From Kitasatospora sp. NBC_01287 (GTDB lineage: Bacteria; Actinomycetota; Actinomycetes; Streptomycetales; Streptomycetaceae), in NCBI RefSeq assembly GCF_026340565.1, contig NZ_JAPEPB010000001.1, forward strand, positions 5,556,501-5,620,500: a stretch of 64,000 nt of DNA. The letters run 5' to 3'. Shown one piece after another: positions 8,587-17,783 of this stretch. Each line of letters starts with the position of its first letter. The first letter of the stretch is position 1. The position numbers and the translations under genes are program-made. The notes below the pieces were generated by a model that searched no databases, was not told where the DNA came from, and worked only from the letters and a program-made list of their open reading frames with translations.

Positions 8587-9605
8587 CGGGCCGCTCCTGT
8601 ACCGGTCAGCGTGATGGCCCGGCCGGTTTCGTCCCAGACCGCGACCGGGGCGAACCCGCGGTGCCCGCACTCGCCGAAGACCGCCACCGGTCGGCCCCGG
8701 GCGACGGCGGCCAGCCGCCAGAGCGCGCCGCCGGCGGCACCGTGCACCGGCAGCGCGCCCTGATCGTCCGTCAGCAGCCAGCCACCGGGCCCGCGCACCA
8801 GGGCCACCGCGGCCAGTAGGACGGGCCAGGACTCCGTCCACGGGTCGTCGGCGACCGCCTCGCCGTAGGCGGCCGCCGCCGCCGCGACGCTCAGCCCGGC
8901 CGCCGGGGCCGGGGCCGGGGCCGGCGGGCCGTGGTGGGGGGCGAGCGCGGCGCGCAGCGGGCGGACGCCGGGGTGGAAGGCCAACTCGGCCTCCAGCCGG
9001 TGGCCCAGGGGCAGCGCGAGCTCGATCGCCCGGCCGGGGCGGCCGTAGGCGAGCAGCAGGGCGTCGCGCCCGCTCCCGGCGCCGCGCAGCCAGACCCGGC
9101 GGGTGGTCAGTGGCTCCTCGGCGCTGTCCCGGCAGCCGAGCACCAGCCAACTGTCCCGCACGGTCGGGCCGGCCAGCAGCTCGGCGCTGTCGATGCTGAA
9201 GCCGACCCTGGCCCGCACGGTGGCGGCCAGCGGCGCCGGCAGCTCGCCGACCCGCAGGTAGGCGGCCGCGAGCAGGTCGAGCAGGCCGCAGGCGGCAAGC
9301 TGCTCCTCGGCCGGCAGGGTGGCCAACTCCCTGACCCGCGCGGCGAGTCCTGGCGCCTGGGCGTCCACCATCCGGGCCGCCAGCTGTGCCCGGTCGGCCG
9401 CCGCGCCGGCCTGCTCGGCCAGCCCGGCGCGCACCCGGTCGGCCAGCCGCAGCCGCAGCTCCGTGGCCCCCTGCGCGACCCGCGCCGCCCGCCGCTCGGC
9501 CCGCCGGCGCGCGGCCGCCGGATCGGCCGGGCCGCCCGCCGCCGCGGTCGGGGCGGCGTGCGGCGCGAGGGAGGGGGCGTGCTCGGTGCTCCAGCGTTCG
9601 GCCAT
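8583..9605 (-). CDS. SWIM zinc-finger family protein lacking the SWIM motif
   Basis: A 340-residue protein whose beginning (ERWSTEHAPSLAPHAA) and body (basic helix RRRAERRAARVAQGATEL, then RVRELATLPAEEQL and a C-terminal beta-rich part) match the proteins that normally carry a SWIM zinc finger. The finger itself, CxC...CxH, is absent: the few cysteines are scattered as ACGLL, LGCRD and GECGH. The sequence jumps from residue ~25 straight to the basic helix, as if roughly 90-110 residues were deleted in frame. It heads the two-gene minus-strand operon with DUF5691. Possible explanations are a degenerate but still structural subunit, or a start of decay; the open frame and good codon use favour the first. 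Confidence 0.7.
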   Translation of the reverse strand: MAERWSTEHAPSLAPHAAPTAAAGGPADPAAARRRAERRAARVAQGATELRLRLADRVRAGLAEQAGAAADRAQLAARMVDAQAPGLAARVRELATLPAEEQLAACGLLDLLAAAYLRVGELPAPLAATVRARVGFSIDSAELLAGPTVRDSWLVLGCRDSAEEPLTTRRVWLRGAGSGRDALLLAYGRPGRAIELALPLGHRLEAELAFHPGVRPLRAALAPHHGPPAPAPAPAAGLSVAAAAAAYGEAVADDPWTESWPVLLAAVALVRGPGGWLLTDDQGALPVHGAAGGALWRLAAVARGRPVAVFGECGHRGFAPVAVWDETGRAITLTGTGAAR

Positions 9606-9645
9606 GCCCCGAACGTAGAGCGGCGCACTGACAGACCCTCAGGAG

Positions 9646-10206
9646 TCACCTCCTGGGCGGGTAGACCTTGAACGTCTCGGTGCCGACCGCGAAGGAGAAG
9701 GGCTCGGGGAGCTCGACGTCCTCGCCGAACCTGCCGTGCGCGACCACCCGGTAGCCACCGTCGCGGGGGTCGGAGTGCAGCTCCCAGATTCCCTCGTTCG
9801 GGTCAACGATGAGGTAGAGCGGGATGCCGCTCAGGGCGTACCAGGCGCGCTTCTTCGCGTAGTCGCTGTCCCGGTCGGTGGAGACGATCTCGACCGTTAT
9901 GGCCACCCGGTGGGCGGGGAAGGGGTTGGCGTTGTCGGCGGCCTCATCGTGACTGGTGACCACGACGTCGGGCTTGGGTTCGAAGGCTCGCTCCGGGGAG
10001 ACCAGGGCCTGCTCGACCATCGACCACCAGCCCTGCTGGAAGAACTGTGACGTGATGGCGGTCTGGATGAAGTTGTGGAACGGCGCGGCGGACGGGAGCA
10101 TCACGATCTTTCCGTCGATGAGCTCGATCCGGTAGGCGTCGAGCTCAGGGAGCTGTTCGAGCAGGCGCACCAGGTCGTGTGCGGTCTCGGGCACGGTCGC
10201 GGTCAT
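9646..10206 (-). CDS. Uma2 family (PD-(D/E)XK nuclease-fold) protein
   Basis: 186-residue Uma2/DUF820 protein. The nuclease-fold motifs are visible: an early conserved Glu (YRIELIDG), PKPDVVV, VEIVS, DYAKKRAWY with the lysine, and the closing YLIVDPNEGIWEL. Members are predicted endonucleases, often in several copies in actinobacteria; no target is known. The ATG at 10206 is chosen because an unusually strong AGGAGGAGG site sits just upstream (10215-10224); a GTG at 10215 would overlap that site. It lies between the two divergent arms of the MoxR/DUF5691 module and ends about 40 bp before the SWIM-like gene start, in the same direction. It may be an independent insertion rather than a part of the module. 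Confidence 0.85.
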   Translation of the reverse strand: MTATVPETAHDLVRLLEQLPELDAYRIELIDGKIVMLPSAAPFHNFIQTAITSQFFQQGWWSMVEQALVSPERAFEPKPDVVVTSHDEAADNANPFPAHRVAITVEIVSTDRDSDYAKKRAWYALSGIPLYLIVDPNEGIWELHSDPRDGGYRVVAHGRFGEDVELPEPFSFAVGTETFKVYPPRR

Positions 10207-10406
10207 CGTCAGCACCTCCTCCTTCCCATGCTAGCCACCGTGGCCGTCCGGTCGCCGCCGAGTTGTCAGTGGCGGGGTGCAGAGTGGTCTGTGCGGGCCG
10301 GACGGGCAGAGCTTCCGGGCCTGCCGACCGTGCCGGTTCTTCCCGATCACCCCAGCCTCCCGGGCATCGCTGTGCCCACCGACGGCCGATCAGCAGGGAG
10401 CCCCCG

Positions 10407-11573
10407 ATGACCACCGCACCCACTGCGTCCACCGCACCCACTGCGTCCACCGCACCCACTGCACCCGTCGTGCCCACCGCGCCCGCCGCGCCCGCCGCCG
10501 AGGTGCTGCGGGCGCACGCCGAGGACGCCTTCGCCGAGGAGCTGGCGGCGCTGGCCCGGTGCGACGACCGGCCGCGGCCGGCCCGGTGGCGGCTGTCGCC
10601 GTGGGCGGTTGCGACCTACCTGCTCGGCGGCGAACTGCCGGACGGCACGGTGGTCACGCCCAAGTACGTGGGGCCGCGGCGGATCGTCGAGGTGGCGGTC
10701 AGCACGCTGGCCACCGACCGGGCGCTGCTGCTGCTCGGGGTGCCGGGTACGGCCAAGACCTGGGTGTCGGAGCACCTGGCGGCGGCGGTCAGCGGCGACT
10801 CCACGCTGCTGGTGCAGGGCACCGCGGGCACGGCGGAGGAGGCCGTGCGGTACGGCTGGAACTACGCCGAACTGCTCGCCAACGGGCCGAGCCTGGCGGC
10901 CCTGGTGCCCTCGCCGGTGCTGCGGGCGATGGCCGACGGCAAGATCGTCCGGGTCGAGGAGCTGACCCGGATCCCGGCCGACGTGCAGGACGCCCTGATC
11001 ACCGTGCTCTCGGAAAAGACGTTGCCGGTACCGGAGTTGGGCTGGGAAAATCAAGCTGTCCGCGGGTTCAACCTGATCGCCACCGCCAACGATCGCGACC
11101 GCGGGGTCAACGAACTCTCCAGTGCGCTGCGCCGCCGTTTCAACACGGTCGTCCTGCCGCTGCCGGCGACCCTCGACGAGGAGGTCGAGATCGTCGCGCG
11201 TCGGGTCGCCCAACTGGGCCGCGCGCTGGAACTGCCCGAGCCGCCGAGCGGCACGCAGGAGATCCGACGAGTGGTCACGATCTTCCGCGAGCTGCGCGAC
11301 GGCGTCACCGCTGACGGTCGGACCAAGGTCAAGAGCCCGACCGGCACGCTCTCCACCGCCGAGGCGATCTCGGTCCTCACCCATGGTCTCGCGCTCGCCG
11401 CGCACTTCGGCGACGGTGTGCTGCGCGCGGGGGACCTGGCGGGCGGGGTGCTCGGGGCGGTGGTCCGCGATCCCGTGGCCGACCAGGCGGTGTGGTGCGA
11501 GTACGTGGAGGGCGTGCTGCGCGGGCGGGACGGGTGGAAGGACTTCTACCGGGCTGCCCGGGAGCTCTCCTGA
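10407..11573 (+). CDS. MoxR-type AAA+ ATPase
   Basis: 388-residue AAA+ ATPase of the MoxR group. Walker A GVPGTAKT is at 111-118. The Walker B region is IVRVEELTRIPADVQ near 181, with VEE in place of the usual DE. Sensor 1 is IATANDRDRG, with the arginine finger in SALRRRFN. MoxR ATPases work with VWA-domain partners as chaperone-like machines for complex maturation or metal insertion; a VWA gene lies two genes downstream. The ATG at 10407 follows AGGGAG at 10395-10400. The N-terminus is a low-complexity TAPTAS stretch made by an 18-bp tandem repeat. It is the first gene of the plus-strand arm. Confidence 0.9.
   Translation: MTTAPTASTAPTASTAPTAPVVPTAPAAPAAEVLRAHAEDAFAEELAALARCDDRPRPARWRLSPWAVATYLLGGELPDGTVVTPKYVGPRRIVEVAVSTLATDRALLLLGVPGTAKTWVSEHLAAAVSGDSTLLVQGTAGTAEEAVRYGWNYAELLANGPSLAALVPSPVLRAMADGKIVRVEELTRIPADVQDALITVLSEKTLPVPELGWENQAVRGFNLIATANDRDRGVNELSSALRRRFNTVVLPLPATLDEEVEIVARRVAQLGRALELPEPPSGTQEIRRVVTIFRELRDGVTADGRTKVKSPTGTLSTAEAISVLTHGLALAAHFGDGVLRAGDLAGGVLGAVVRDPVADQAVWCEYVEGVLRGRDGWKDFYRAARELS
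10413..10466 (+). repeat. 18-bp in-frame tandem repeat at MoxR N-terminus
   Basis: Three consecutive 18-bp units (10413-10430, 10431-10448, 10449-10466) begin ACCGCACCCACTGC; the first two are identical and the third differs near its end. They encode TAPTAS units at the start of the MoxR protein, so copy number can vary without frameshift. Confidence 0.9.
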
Positions 11574-11664
11574 GCAGCTGAACAGCTTGTGGTGAAAAGG
11601 AGTTGAAGGAACTGAGCAATCCGCGGGACCGGCAAGTGACACCAGGAAGGACAAGGGGGAGGAC

Positions 11665-14136
11665 ATGACTGGTGAGGTGGCCCTGTTGGGCGTACGACAC
11701 CACGGACCGGGCTCGGCGCGCGCGGTGGGGGCCGCACTGGCCCAGCTGCGACCGGACGCGGTGCTGATCGAGGGCCCGCCGGAGGCGGACCCGATCATCG
11801 GCCTGGCGGCGGACCAGGAGATGGTGCCGCCCGTCGCCCTGCTCGCGCACGTGGTGGACGACCCGGCCCGGGCGGCCTTCTGGCCGTTCGCCGCGTTCTC
11901 ACCCGAGTGGGTGGCGATCCGGCACGGGCTGGCGGCCGGCGTGCCGGTGCGGTTCATCGACCTGCCGGCCGGCACGGCCTTCGCGCTGTCGGCGGCGGCG
12001 GAGGCCGGCGGTCAGGAGGGCGGTCAGGAGGAGGGCCCGGCGCTCGACCCGATCGCCCGGCTCGCCGCGGCCGCCGGTCAGGCGGACCCGGAGGCCTGGT
12101 GGGAGGACGTGGTCGAGCACCGGCTGCCCGGTGACGACCCGCTCGCGCCGTTCGCGGCCGTGGCCGAGGCGATGGCCGTGCTGCGCGACGATCCGGTGGG
12201 CACCCCGGGCTCGCCGAGCGCGGCACCGGTGGGACCGGCGGGCGCCGGGGAGGCCACGGCCTCCCCGGCGCCCGCCGCCGGGCGGCGCGAGGAGCTGCGC
12301 GAGGCGTACATGCGCCAGCAGATCCGCGCCGCCCGGCGGGCCGGCCACCGCCGGATCGCCGTGGTCTGCGGTGCCTGGCACGTACCGGCGCTCGCCGCCC
12401 GCACGGCGGCGGGCGCCGACCGCGCGCTGCTCACCGGACTGCCGCGCAGAGCGCGGACCGAGATCACCTGGGTGCCCTGGACCCACCGCCGGCTCGCCCA
12501 GCGGACCGGCTACGGGGCCGGTATCGAGTCGCCCGGCTGGTACCAGCACCTGTTCGAGCGTCCGGCCGGCGCCGCCCCGGGGGAGGGCGGCACCGGCCTG
12601 GCCCGGTTCCTGACCCGGGCCGCCGAGCTGCTGCGCGGCGCGGACCGCCCGGTCTCCGCCGCGCACGTCATCGAGGCGGTCCGGCTCGCCGAGACGCTGG
12701 CCGCCGTGCGCGGGCGGCCGGCCCCCGGGCTGGCCGAGGCGCTGGACGCGGTGCGTTCGGTGTACTGCGAGGGCTCGGAGGTCGCGCTCGCGCTGGTCCG
12801 CGAGCGCCTGGTGATCGGTGACGCGCTGGGCCGGGTGCCGGCCGCCGCCCCGGCCGTGCCGCTGCAGCGCGACCTGACCCGGCTGCAGCGCACCCTGCGG
12901 CTGCGCCCCGAGGCGCCGCCCACCGGCGCCGCCGGCCAGGAGCTGACGCTGGACCTGCGCGGCGAGCTGGACGCGGGCCGCTCGGTGCTGCTGCACCGGC
13001 TGCGCCTGCTCGGCATCGACTGGGGCACCGAGGCCGGCACCCCCGGCGGCGCCACCGGCACCTTCAAGGAGCGCTGGCGGCTGCGCTGGGACCCGGAGTT
13101 CGCCGTCCGGGTGGTGGCGGCGGCGCCGTGGGGCACCACCGTCGAGCGGGCCGCCGCGGCCAAGGCGGCGGCCTCGGCCGCCCGGGCCGGCGAACTCGCC
13201 GAGCTCACCGGGCTGGCCGAAACCTGCCTGGTCGCCCGGCTGCCGGGCGCGCTGCCCGCGGTGCTGCGCGCGCTGGCCGACCGGGCCACGCTGCACACCG
13301 ACGCCGCCGAGCTCGCCGACGCGCTGCCCGCCCTGGTCCGCGCGCTGCGTTACGGGGATGTCCGCGGCACCGACAGCGGCGCGCTGGCGGAGGTCGCGCA
13401 CGGCCTGGCCGGCCGGCTCTGCGTCGCCCTGCCGACCGCCTGCGCCGGGCTGGACGCCGAGCGCGCCACCGCGATGCGGTCCCGACTGGAGGCGGTGCAC
13501 GGCGCGATCGGCCTGCTCCGTCGAGCGGAGCGGGAGCCGGGCGGCCCGCCCGGGGCCGGCCTCGCCGACCGCTGGGCCGCCGCCCTGCACGAGCTGGCCA
13601 GGCGCGGGCCGACCGGCGGCGCGGCCACCGGGGTGCCCGGACTGCTGCGCGGCCGGGCGGTGCGGCTGCTGCTGGACGAGGGCTGGATCGAGGCGGCCGA
13701 GGCCGGGCGCCGACTGGGCCTGGTGCTCTCCAGGGCGGCCGCGCCCGCCGACGCGGCCGGCTGGATCGAGGGCTTCCTCGCGGGCGGCGGCGCCCTGCTG
13801 CTGCACGACCCGCGACTGCTCGCGCTGCTCGACAGCTGGCTGACCGAGGTGCCGGAGCAGACCTTCATCGACCTGCTGCCGCTGCTGCGGCGCACCTTCG
13901 CGGCGCTGGAGGCGGGGGTGCGCCGCGGCGTGGGCGCCAAGGTGGCGGCCGGTCGGCCGGTGCTGATGGGTCGGCCCGCCGACGCCGCCGACGCCGCCGA
14001 GGAGCTGGACCAGGAGCGCGCCGACGCCGCGCTGCCCACCGTGCTGCGGCTGCTCGGCCGGGCCGGCCCGCCGCCACCGCTCGCGCCCACGATCGGCCAA
14101 ATCCTCCGTCAGTCGACGCACCGGAGCGCCGCATGA
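11665..14136 (+). CDS. DUF5682 family protein
   Basis: Large 823-residue cytoplasmic protein of the DUF5682 family. The N-terminus LLGVRHHGPGSA (residues 8-19), then VLIEGPPE and CGAWHVPAL near 235, give the His/Glu pattern of the EreA/ChaN/TraB-like hydrolase fold, so an enzymatic N-terminal domain is plausible though unproven. The rest is Ala/Leu/Arg-rich and helical. The ATG at 11665 lies only 2-3 bp after GGGGGAGG; a GTG at 11677 has better spacing (about 14 bp is too long, however), so the start is uncertain by four codons. The stop overlaps the VWA gene by 4 bp. Its fixed place between MoxR and VWA genes suggests it is the effector or client-specific subunit of the complex. Confidence 0.85.
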   Translation: MTGEVALLGVRHHGPGSARAVGAALAQLRPDAVLIEGPPEADPIIGLAADQEMVPPVALLAHVVDDPARAAFWPFAAFSPEWVAIRHGLAAGVPVRFIDLPAGTAFALSAAAEAGGQEGGQEEGPALDPIARLAAAAGQADPEAWWEDVVEHRLPGDDPLAPFAAVAEAMAVLRDDPVGTPGSPSAAPVGPAGAGEATASPAPAAGRREELREAYMRQQIRAARRAGHRRIAVVCGAWHVPALAARTAAGADRALLTGLPRRARTEITWVPWTHRRLAQRTGYGAGIESPGWYQHLFERPAGAAPGEGGTGLARFLTRAAELLRGADRPVSAAHVIEAVRLAETLAAVRGRPAPGLAEALDAVRSVYCEGSEVALALVRERLVIGDALGRVPAAAPAVPLQRDLTRLQRTLRLRPEAPPTGAAGQELTLDLRGELDAGRSVLLHRLRLLGIDWGTEAGTPGGATGTFKERWRLRWDPEFAVRVVAAAPWGTTVERAAAAKAAASAARAGELAELTGLAETCLVARLPGALPAVLRALADRATLHTDAAELADALPALVRALRYGDVRGTDSGALAEVAHGLAGRLCVALPTACAGLDAERATAMRSRLEAVHGAIGLLRRAEREPGGPPGAGLADRWAAALHELARRGPTGGAATGVPGLLRGRAVRLLLDEGWIEAAEAGRRLGLVLSRAAAPADAAGWIEGFLAGGGALLLHDPRLLALLDSWLTEVPEQTFIDLLPLLRRTFAALEAGVRRGVGAKVAAGRPVLMGRPADAADAAEELDQERADAALPTVLRLLGRAGPPPPLAPTIGQILRQSTHRSAA

Positions 14137-15437
14137 CGAGCAGTGACCTCACCGGCCCCGACCGCACGCCGCCCGGCTCCGCCGCCGTCGCCCCTGACCT
14201 TGACGCCCCCGCCGCCCCCGCCGCTCCAGACGCCCCCGACCAGGAGCGGCTGCGCCGCTGGCGCCTGGTGCTGGGCGGCGAGGCGGGGGAGTCCCCCCTG
14301 ACGGGGTCCGCGGCAGGCGCCGGCCACCGGCTGACCGGCCGGGACGCGGGCATCGACCGCGCGCTGGCCGCCCTCTACCGCAGCGAGCCGGCGCCCGCCG
14401 ACGCCGCCCGCGGCCGGAGCCGCGCCGCGGGCCTGGGTGCCGGCGCCCCGCAGGTGGCCCGCTGGCTGGGCGACATCCGGGGCTACTTCCCGACCCCGGT
14501 GGTCCAGCTGCTGCAGCAGGACGCGATCACCCGGCTCGGCCTGGCCCGGCTGCTGCTCGAACCGGAGATGCTGGCCGCCGTCGAGCCGGACGTGCACCTG
14601 GTGGGCACCCTGCTCGCGCTGGGGGACGCGCTGCCCGAGACCACCCGCGCCACGGCCCGCCTGGTGGTCGGCAAGGTGGTGGCGGACCTGGAGCGCCGGT
14701 TGGCGACGCGGACCAGGGCCACCCTGACCGGGGCGCTGGACCGCGGCGCCCGGGCCGGCCGGCCGCGCCACCGCGACATCGACTGGGACCGCACGGTGCG
14801 GGCCAACCTGAGGAACTACCTGCCCGGCACCGGCCCGGCCGGGCGCGGCACGGTGGTCCCCGAGCGCCTGGTCGGCCACGCCCGGGCCCGCCGCGCGGTG
14901 GCGCGCGAGGTGGTCCTCTGCGTCGACCAGTCCGGCTCGATGGCGTCCTCGGTGGTGCACGCGGCCGTCCTCGGCGCGGCGCTCGCCTCGATCCGCACCC
15001 TGGCCACCCGACTGGTGCTCTTCGACACCTCCGTCGTCGACCTGACGGGGCAACTGGCCGACCCGGTGGACGTGCTGTTCGCCGCCCGGCTGGGCGGCGG
15101 CACCGACATCGATCGCGCGCTGGCCTACTGCCAGTCGCGGATCACCCGTCCGGCCGACACCGTGGTCGTCCTGATCAGTGATCTCCACGAGGGCGGGATC
15201 CGGGGCGGGATGCTGCGCCGGGTGGCCGCGCTGACGGCGGCCGGGGTGCGCTTCGTCGCGCTGCTCGCGCTCAGCGACGACGGCGCTCCCGACCACGACC
15301 ACGCGCACGCCGCGGCGCTGGCCGCGCTCGGCTGCCCGGCCTTCGCCTGCACCCCGGACGCCTTCCCCGAGGTGATGGCGGCTGCCCTGGCGAACCGCCC
15401 GCTGCCGCTGCCGGAAGGCGGCTGGACCACGGGGTGA
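14133..15437 (+). CDS. VWA (CoxE-like) domain protein
   Basis: 434-residue protein with a C-terminal von Willebrand A domain. The metal-ion-dependent adhesion site is intact: D265-Q-S-G-S269, the later threonine and the Asp of GGGTDIDRAL. The N-terminal ~130 residues are acidic and Pro/Ala-rich, followed by a helical segment (PTPVVQLLQQDAITRLGL). CoxE-type VWA proteins bind MoxR ATPases and recruit substrates. The ATG overlaps the DUF5682 stop by 4 bp, so the two are coupled. No signal peptide or membrane anchor is seen, so it acts in the cytoplasm, unlike the batA/yfbK-type membrane VWA proteins. Confidence 0.9.
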   Translation: MTSSDLTGPDRTPPGSAAVAPDLDAPAAPAAPDAPDQERLRRWRLVLGGEAGESPLTGSAAGAGHRLTGRDAGIDRALAALYRSEPAPADAARGRSRAAGLGAGAPQVARWLGDIRGYFPTPVVQLLQQDAITRLGLARLLLEPEMLAAVEPDVHLVGTLLALGDALPETTRATARLVVGKVVADLERRLATRTRATLTGALDRGARAGRPRHRDIDWDRTVRANLRNYLPGTGPAGRGTVVPERLVGHARARRAVAREVVLCVDQSGSMASSVVHAAVLGAALASIRTLATRLVLFDTSVVDLTGQLADPVDVLFAARLGGGTDIDRALAYCQSRITRPADTVVVLISDLHEGGIRGGMLRRVAALTAAGVRFVALLALSDDGAPDHDHAHAAALAALGCPAFACTPDAFPEVMAAALANRPLPLPEGGWTTG

Positions 15438-15705
15438 ACAGCGGGCGCGCGGCAGGGCGTGACGCACCGGTTGTGACGGTTCTCACCCGGTCCGGGCGGC
15501 CGACCGGCGAATGGGGCCCGCCCTGCGGGGATACCCTGCCAGACGGACGTGACGCGCGTGTTGATTGACGTGTGCGCCCGTGGCTGTGTGGGCCGCAAGG
15601 CCACAACTCTGCGTACCCGCACGGCCCCGACGACCCGCAGCGAAGATCCTGCCGTGGCACGCTCGTAGAGACACAATCCGCGACCACGAACAAGGACGAA
15701 CACAC

Positions 15706-16881
15706 GTGGACCTGTTCGAGTACCAGGCGAGGGACCTCTTCGCCAAGCACGGTGTACCCGTGCTCGATGGCGAGGTCATCGAGAACGCTGAGGACGCTCG
15801 CGCGATCGCCGAGCGCTTCGGCGGACGCGCCGTCGTCAAGGCTCAGGTGAAGGTCGGTGGCCGAGGCAAGGCCGGCGGCGTCAAGCTGGCCGCCGACCCG
15901 GCCGACGCTGTCGCCAAGGCCGACGCGATCCTCGGCATGGACATCAAGGGCCACACCGTGCACAAGGTGATGCTGGCCGAGACCGCGGACATCAAGGAGG
16001 AGTACTACGTCTCCTTCCTGCTGGACCGCGCCAACCGCACCTTCCTGGCGATGGCCAGCAAGGAGGGCGGCGTGGAGATCGAGGTCGTCGCCGAGGAGAA
16101 CCCCGAGGCGCTGGCCAAGGTCGCCGTCGACGCCAACGAGGGCTGCACCGCGGAGAAGGCCGCCGAGATCGTCGCCGCCGCGAAGTTCCCGGCCGAGATC
16201 GCCGACCAGGTCGTCGAGGTCCTGCAGAAGCTCTGGGTCGTCTTCATCAAGGAAGACGCCCTGCTGGTCGAGGTCAACCCGCTGGTCAAGACCGGTGACG
16301 GCAAGATCATCGCGCTCGACGGCAAGGTCTCGCTGGACGAGAACGCCGACTTCCGCCAGGCGGAGCACGAGGCGCTGGTCGACCACGCCGCGGCCAACCC
16401 GCTGGAGGCCGCCGCCAAGGCCAAGAACCTCAACTACGTCAAGCTCGACGGTGAGGTCGGCATCATCGGCAACGGCGCGGGTCTCGTGATGAGCACCCTG
16501 GATGTCGTCGCCTACGCCGGTGAGAACCACGGTGGCGTCAAGCCCGCCAACTTCCTCGACATCGGCGGCGGCGCCTCCGCCGAGGTGATGGCGAACGGCC
16601 TGGAGATCATCCTGGGCGACACCGACGTCAAGTCGGTCTTCGTCAACGTCTTCGGCGGCATCACCGCGTGCGACGCGGTCGCCAACGGCATCGTCCAGGC
16701 CCTGGAGCTCCTTGAGAGCAAGGGCGAGGCGGTCACCAAGCCGCTGGTCGTCCGTCTGGACGGCAACAACGCGGAGCTGGGTCGCAAGATCCTGACCGAC
16801 CGCAACCACCCGCTGGTCGAGCAGGTGGACACCATGGACGGCGCCGCTGACCGCGCCGCCGAGCTGGCCAACGCGAAGTAA
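15706..16881 (+). CDS. sucC: Succinyl-CoA synthetase (ADP-forming) subunit beta
   Basis: Beta subunit of succinyl-CoA ligase, 391 residues, the normal length. It interconverts succinyl-CoA and succinate with nucleotide phosphorylation in the TCA cycle. An N-terminal ATP-grasp domain starts [19 protein letters not shown] and contains [16 protein letters not shown]. The C-terminal CoA-ligase domain has [13 protein letters not shown] and [11 protein letters not shown]. The start is GTG at 15706, with AAGGAC 8 bp upstream (15692-15697); this matches the usual N-terminus of the family. sucD follows after 17 bp, so one operon is expected. The 268-bp upstream gap has no clear promoter match. Confidence 0.98.
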   Translation: MDLFEYQARDLFAKHGVPVLDGEVIENAEDARAIAERFGGRAVVKAQVKVGGRGKAGGVKLAADPADAVAKADAILGMDIKGHTVHKVMLAETADIKEEYYVSFLLDRANRTFLAMASKEGGVEIEVVAEENPEALAKVAVDANEGCTAEKAAEIVAAAKFPAEIADQVVEVLQKLWVVFIKEDALLVEVNPLVKTGDGKIIALDGKVSLDENADFRQAEHEALVDHAAANPLEAAAKAKNLNYVKLDGEVGIIGNGAGLVMSTLDVVAYAGENHGGVKPANFLDIGGGASAEVMANGLEIILGDTDVKSVFVNVFGGITACDAVANGIVQALELLESKGEAVTKPLVVRLDGNNAELGRKILTDRNHPLVEQVDTMDGAADRAAELANAK

Positions 16882-16898
16882 GGAAGGGGACTCTCACC

Positions 16899-17783
16899 AT
16901 GGCTATCTTCCTTACCGAGGACAGCAAGGTCATCGTTCAGGGCATGACCGGCTCCGAGGGCATGAAGCACACCCGTCGGATGCTCGCCTCCGGCACCAAG
17001 ATCGTCGGCGGCGTGAACCCGCGCAAGGCCGGCACCAGCGTTGACGTCGACGGCGTCGACGTGCCCGTCTTCGGCTCGGTGGCCGAGGCCATCGAGAAGA
17101 CCGGCGCCGACGTCTCCGTCATCTTCGTGCCGCCGGCCTTCACCAAGAGCGCCGTCGTCGAGGCGATCGACGCCGAGATCCCGCTCGCGGTCGTCATCAC
17201 CGAGGGCGTCCCGGTGCACGACAGCGCCTCGTTCTGGGCCTACGCCGGCGAGAAGGGCAACAAGACCCAGATCATCGGCCCGAACTGCCCCGGCCTGATC
17301 TCCCCCGGGAAGTCCAACGCGGGCATCATCCCGGCGGACATCACCAAGGCGGGCAAGATCGGCCTGGTCTCCAAGTCCGGCACGCTGACCTACCAGCTCA
17401 TGTACGAGCTGCGCGACCTCGGCTTCTCCTCGGCCGTCGGCATCGGTGGCGACCCGGTCATCGGCACCACCCACATCGACGCGCTGCGCGCGTTCGAGGC
17501 CGACCCGGAGACCGAGATCATCGTGATGATCGGTGAGATCGGTGGCGACGCCGAGGAGCGCGCCGCGGCCTTCATCAAGGAGAACGTGACCAAGCCGGTC
17601 GTCGGCTACGTCGCGGGCTTCACCGCCCCGGAGGGCAAGACCATGGGCCACGCCGGCGCCATCGTCTCGGGCTCCTCGGGCACCGCTCAGGCGAAGAAGG
17701 AGGCCCTGGAGGCCGCCGGTGTCAAGGTCGGCAAGACGCCGTCCGAGACCGCCCGCCTGGCGCGTGAGCTGATCAAGGGCTGA
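16899..17783 (+). CDS. sucD: Succinyl-CoA synthetase (ADP-forming) subunit alpha
   Basis: Alpha subunit of succinyl-CoA ligase, 294 residues. The CoA-binding Rossmann domain is at the N-terminus (VQGMTGSEG). The phosphohistidine loop is [14 protein letters not shown] with the catalytic histidine at about residue 251. The ATG at 16899 follows GGAAGGGGA immediately after the sucC stop. A strong 12-bp-stem terminator with a T-tract starts 19 bp after the stop. The last ~97 bp are overlapped in antisense by the end of the convergent sigma-like gene. Confidence 0.98.
   Translation: MAIFLTEDSKVIVQGMTGSEGMKHTRRMLASGTKIVGGVNPRKAGTSVDVDGVDVPVFGSVAEAIEKTGADVSVIFVPPAFTKSAVVEAIDAEIPLAVVITEGVPVHDSASFWAYAGEKGNKTQIIGPNCPGLISPGKSNAGIIPADITKAGKIGLVSKSGTLTYQLMYELRDLGFSSAVGIGGDPVIGTTHIDALRAFEADPETEIIVMIGEIGGDAEERAAAFIKENVTKPVVGYVAGFTAPEGKTMGHAGAIVSGSSGTAQAKKEALEAAGVKVGKTPSETARLARELIKG

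Noticed and set aside
11899-14121. Long minus-strand frame opposite DUF5682
   Set aside because: Low-complexity Gly/Arg/Gln product with no motif; a mirror of a true gene with a ribosome site and gene overlap.
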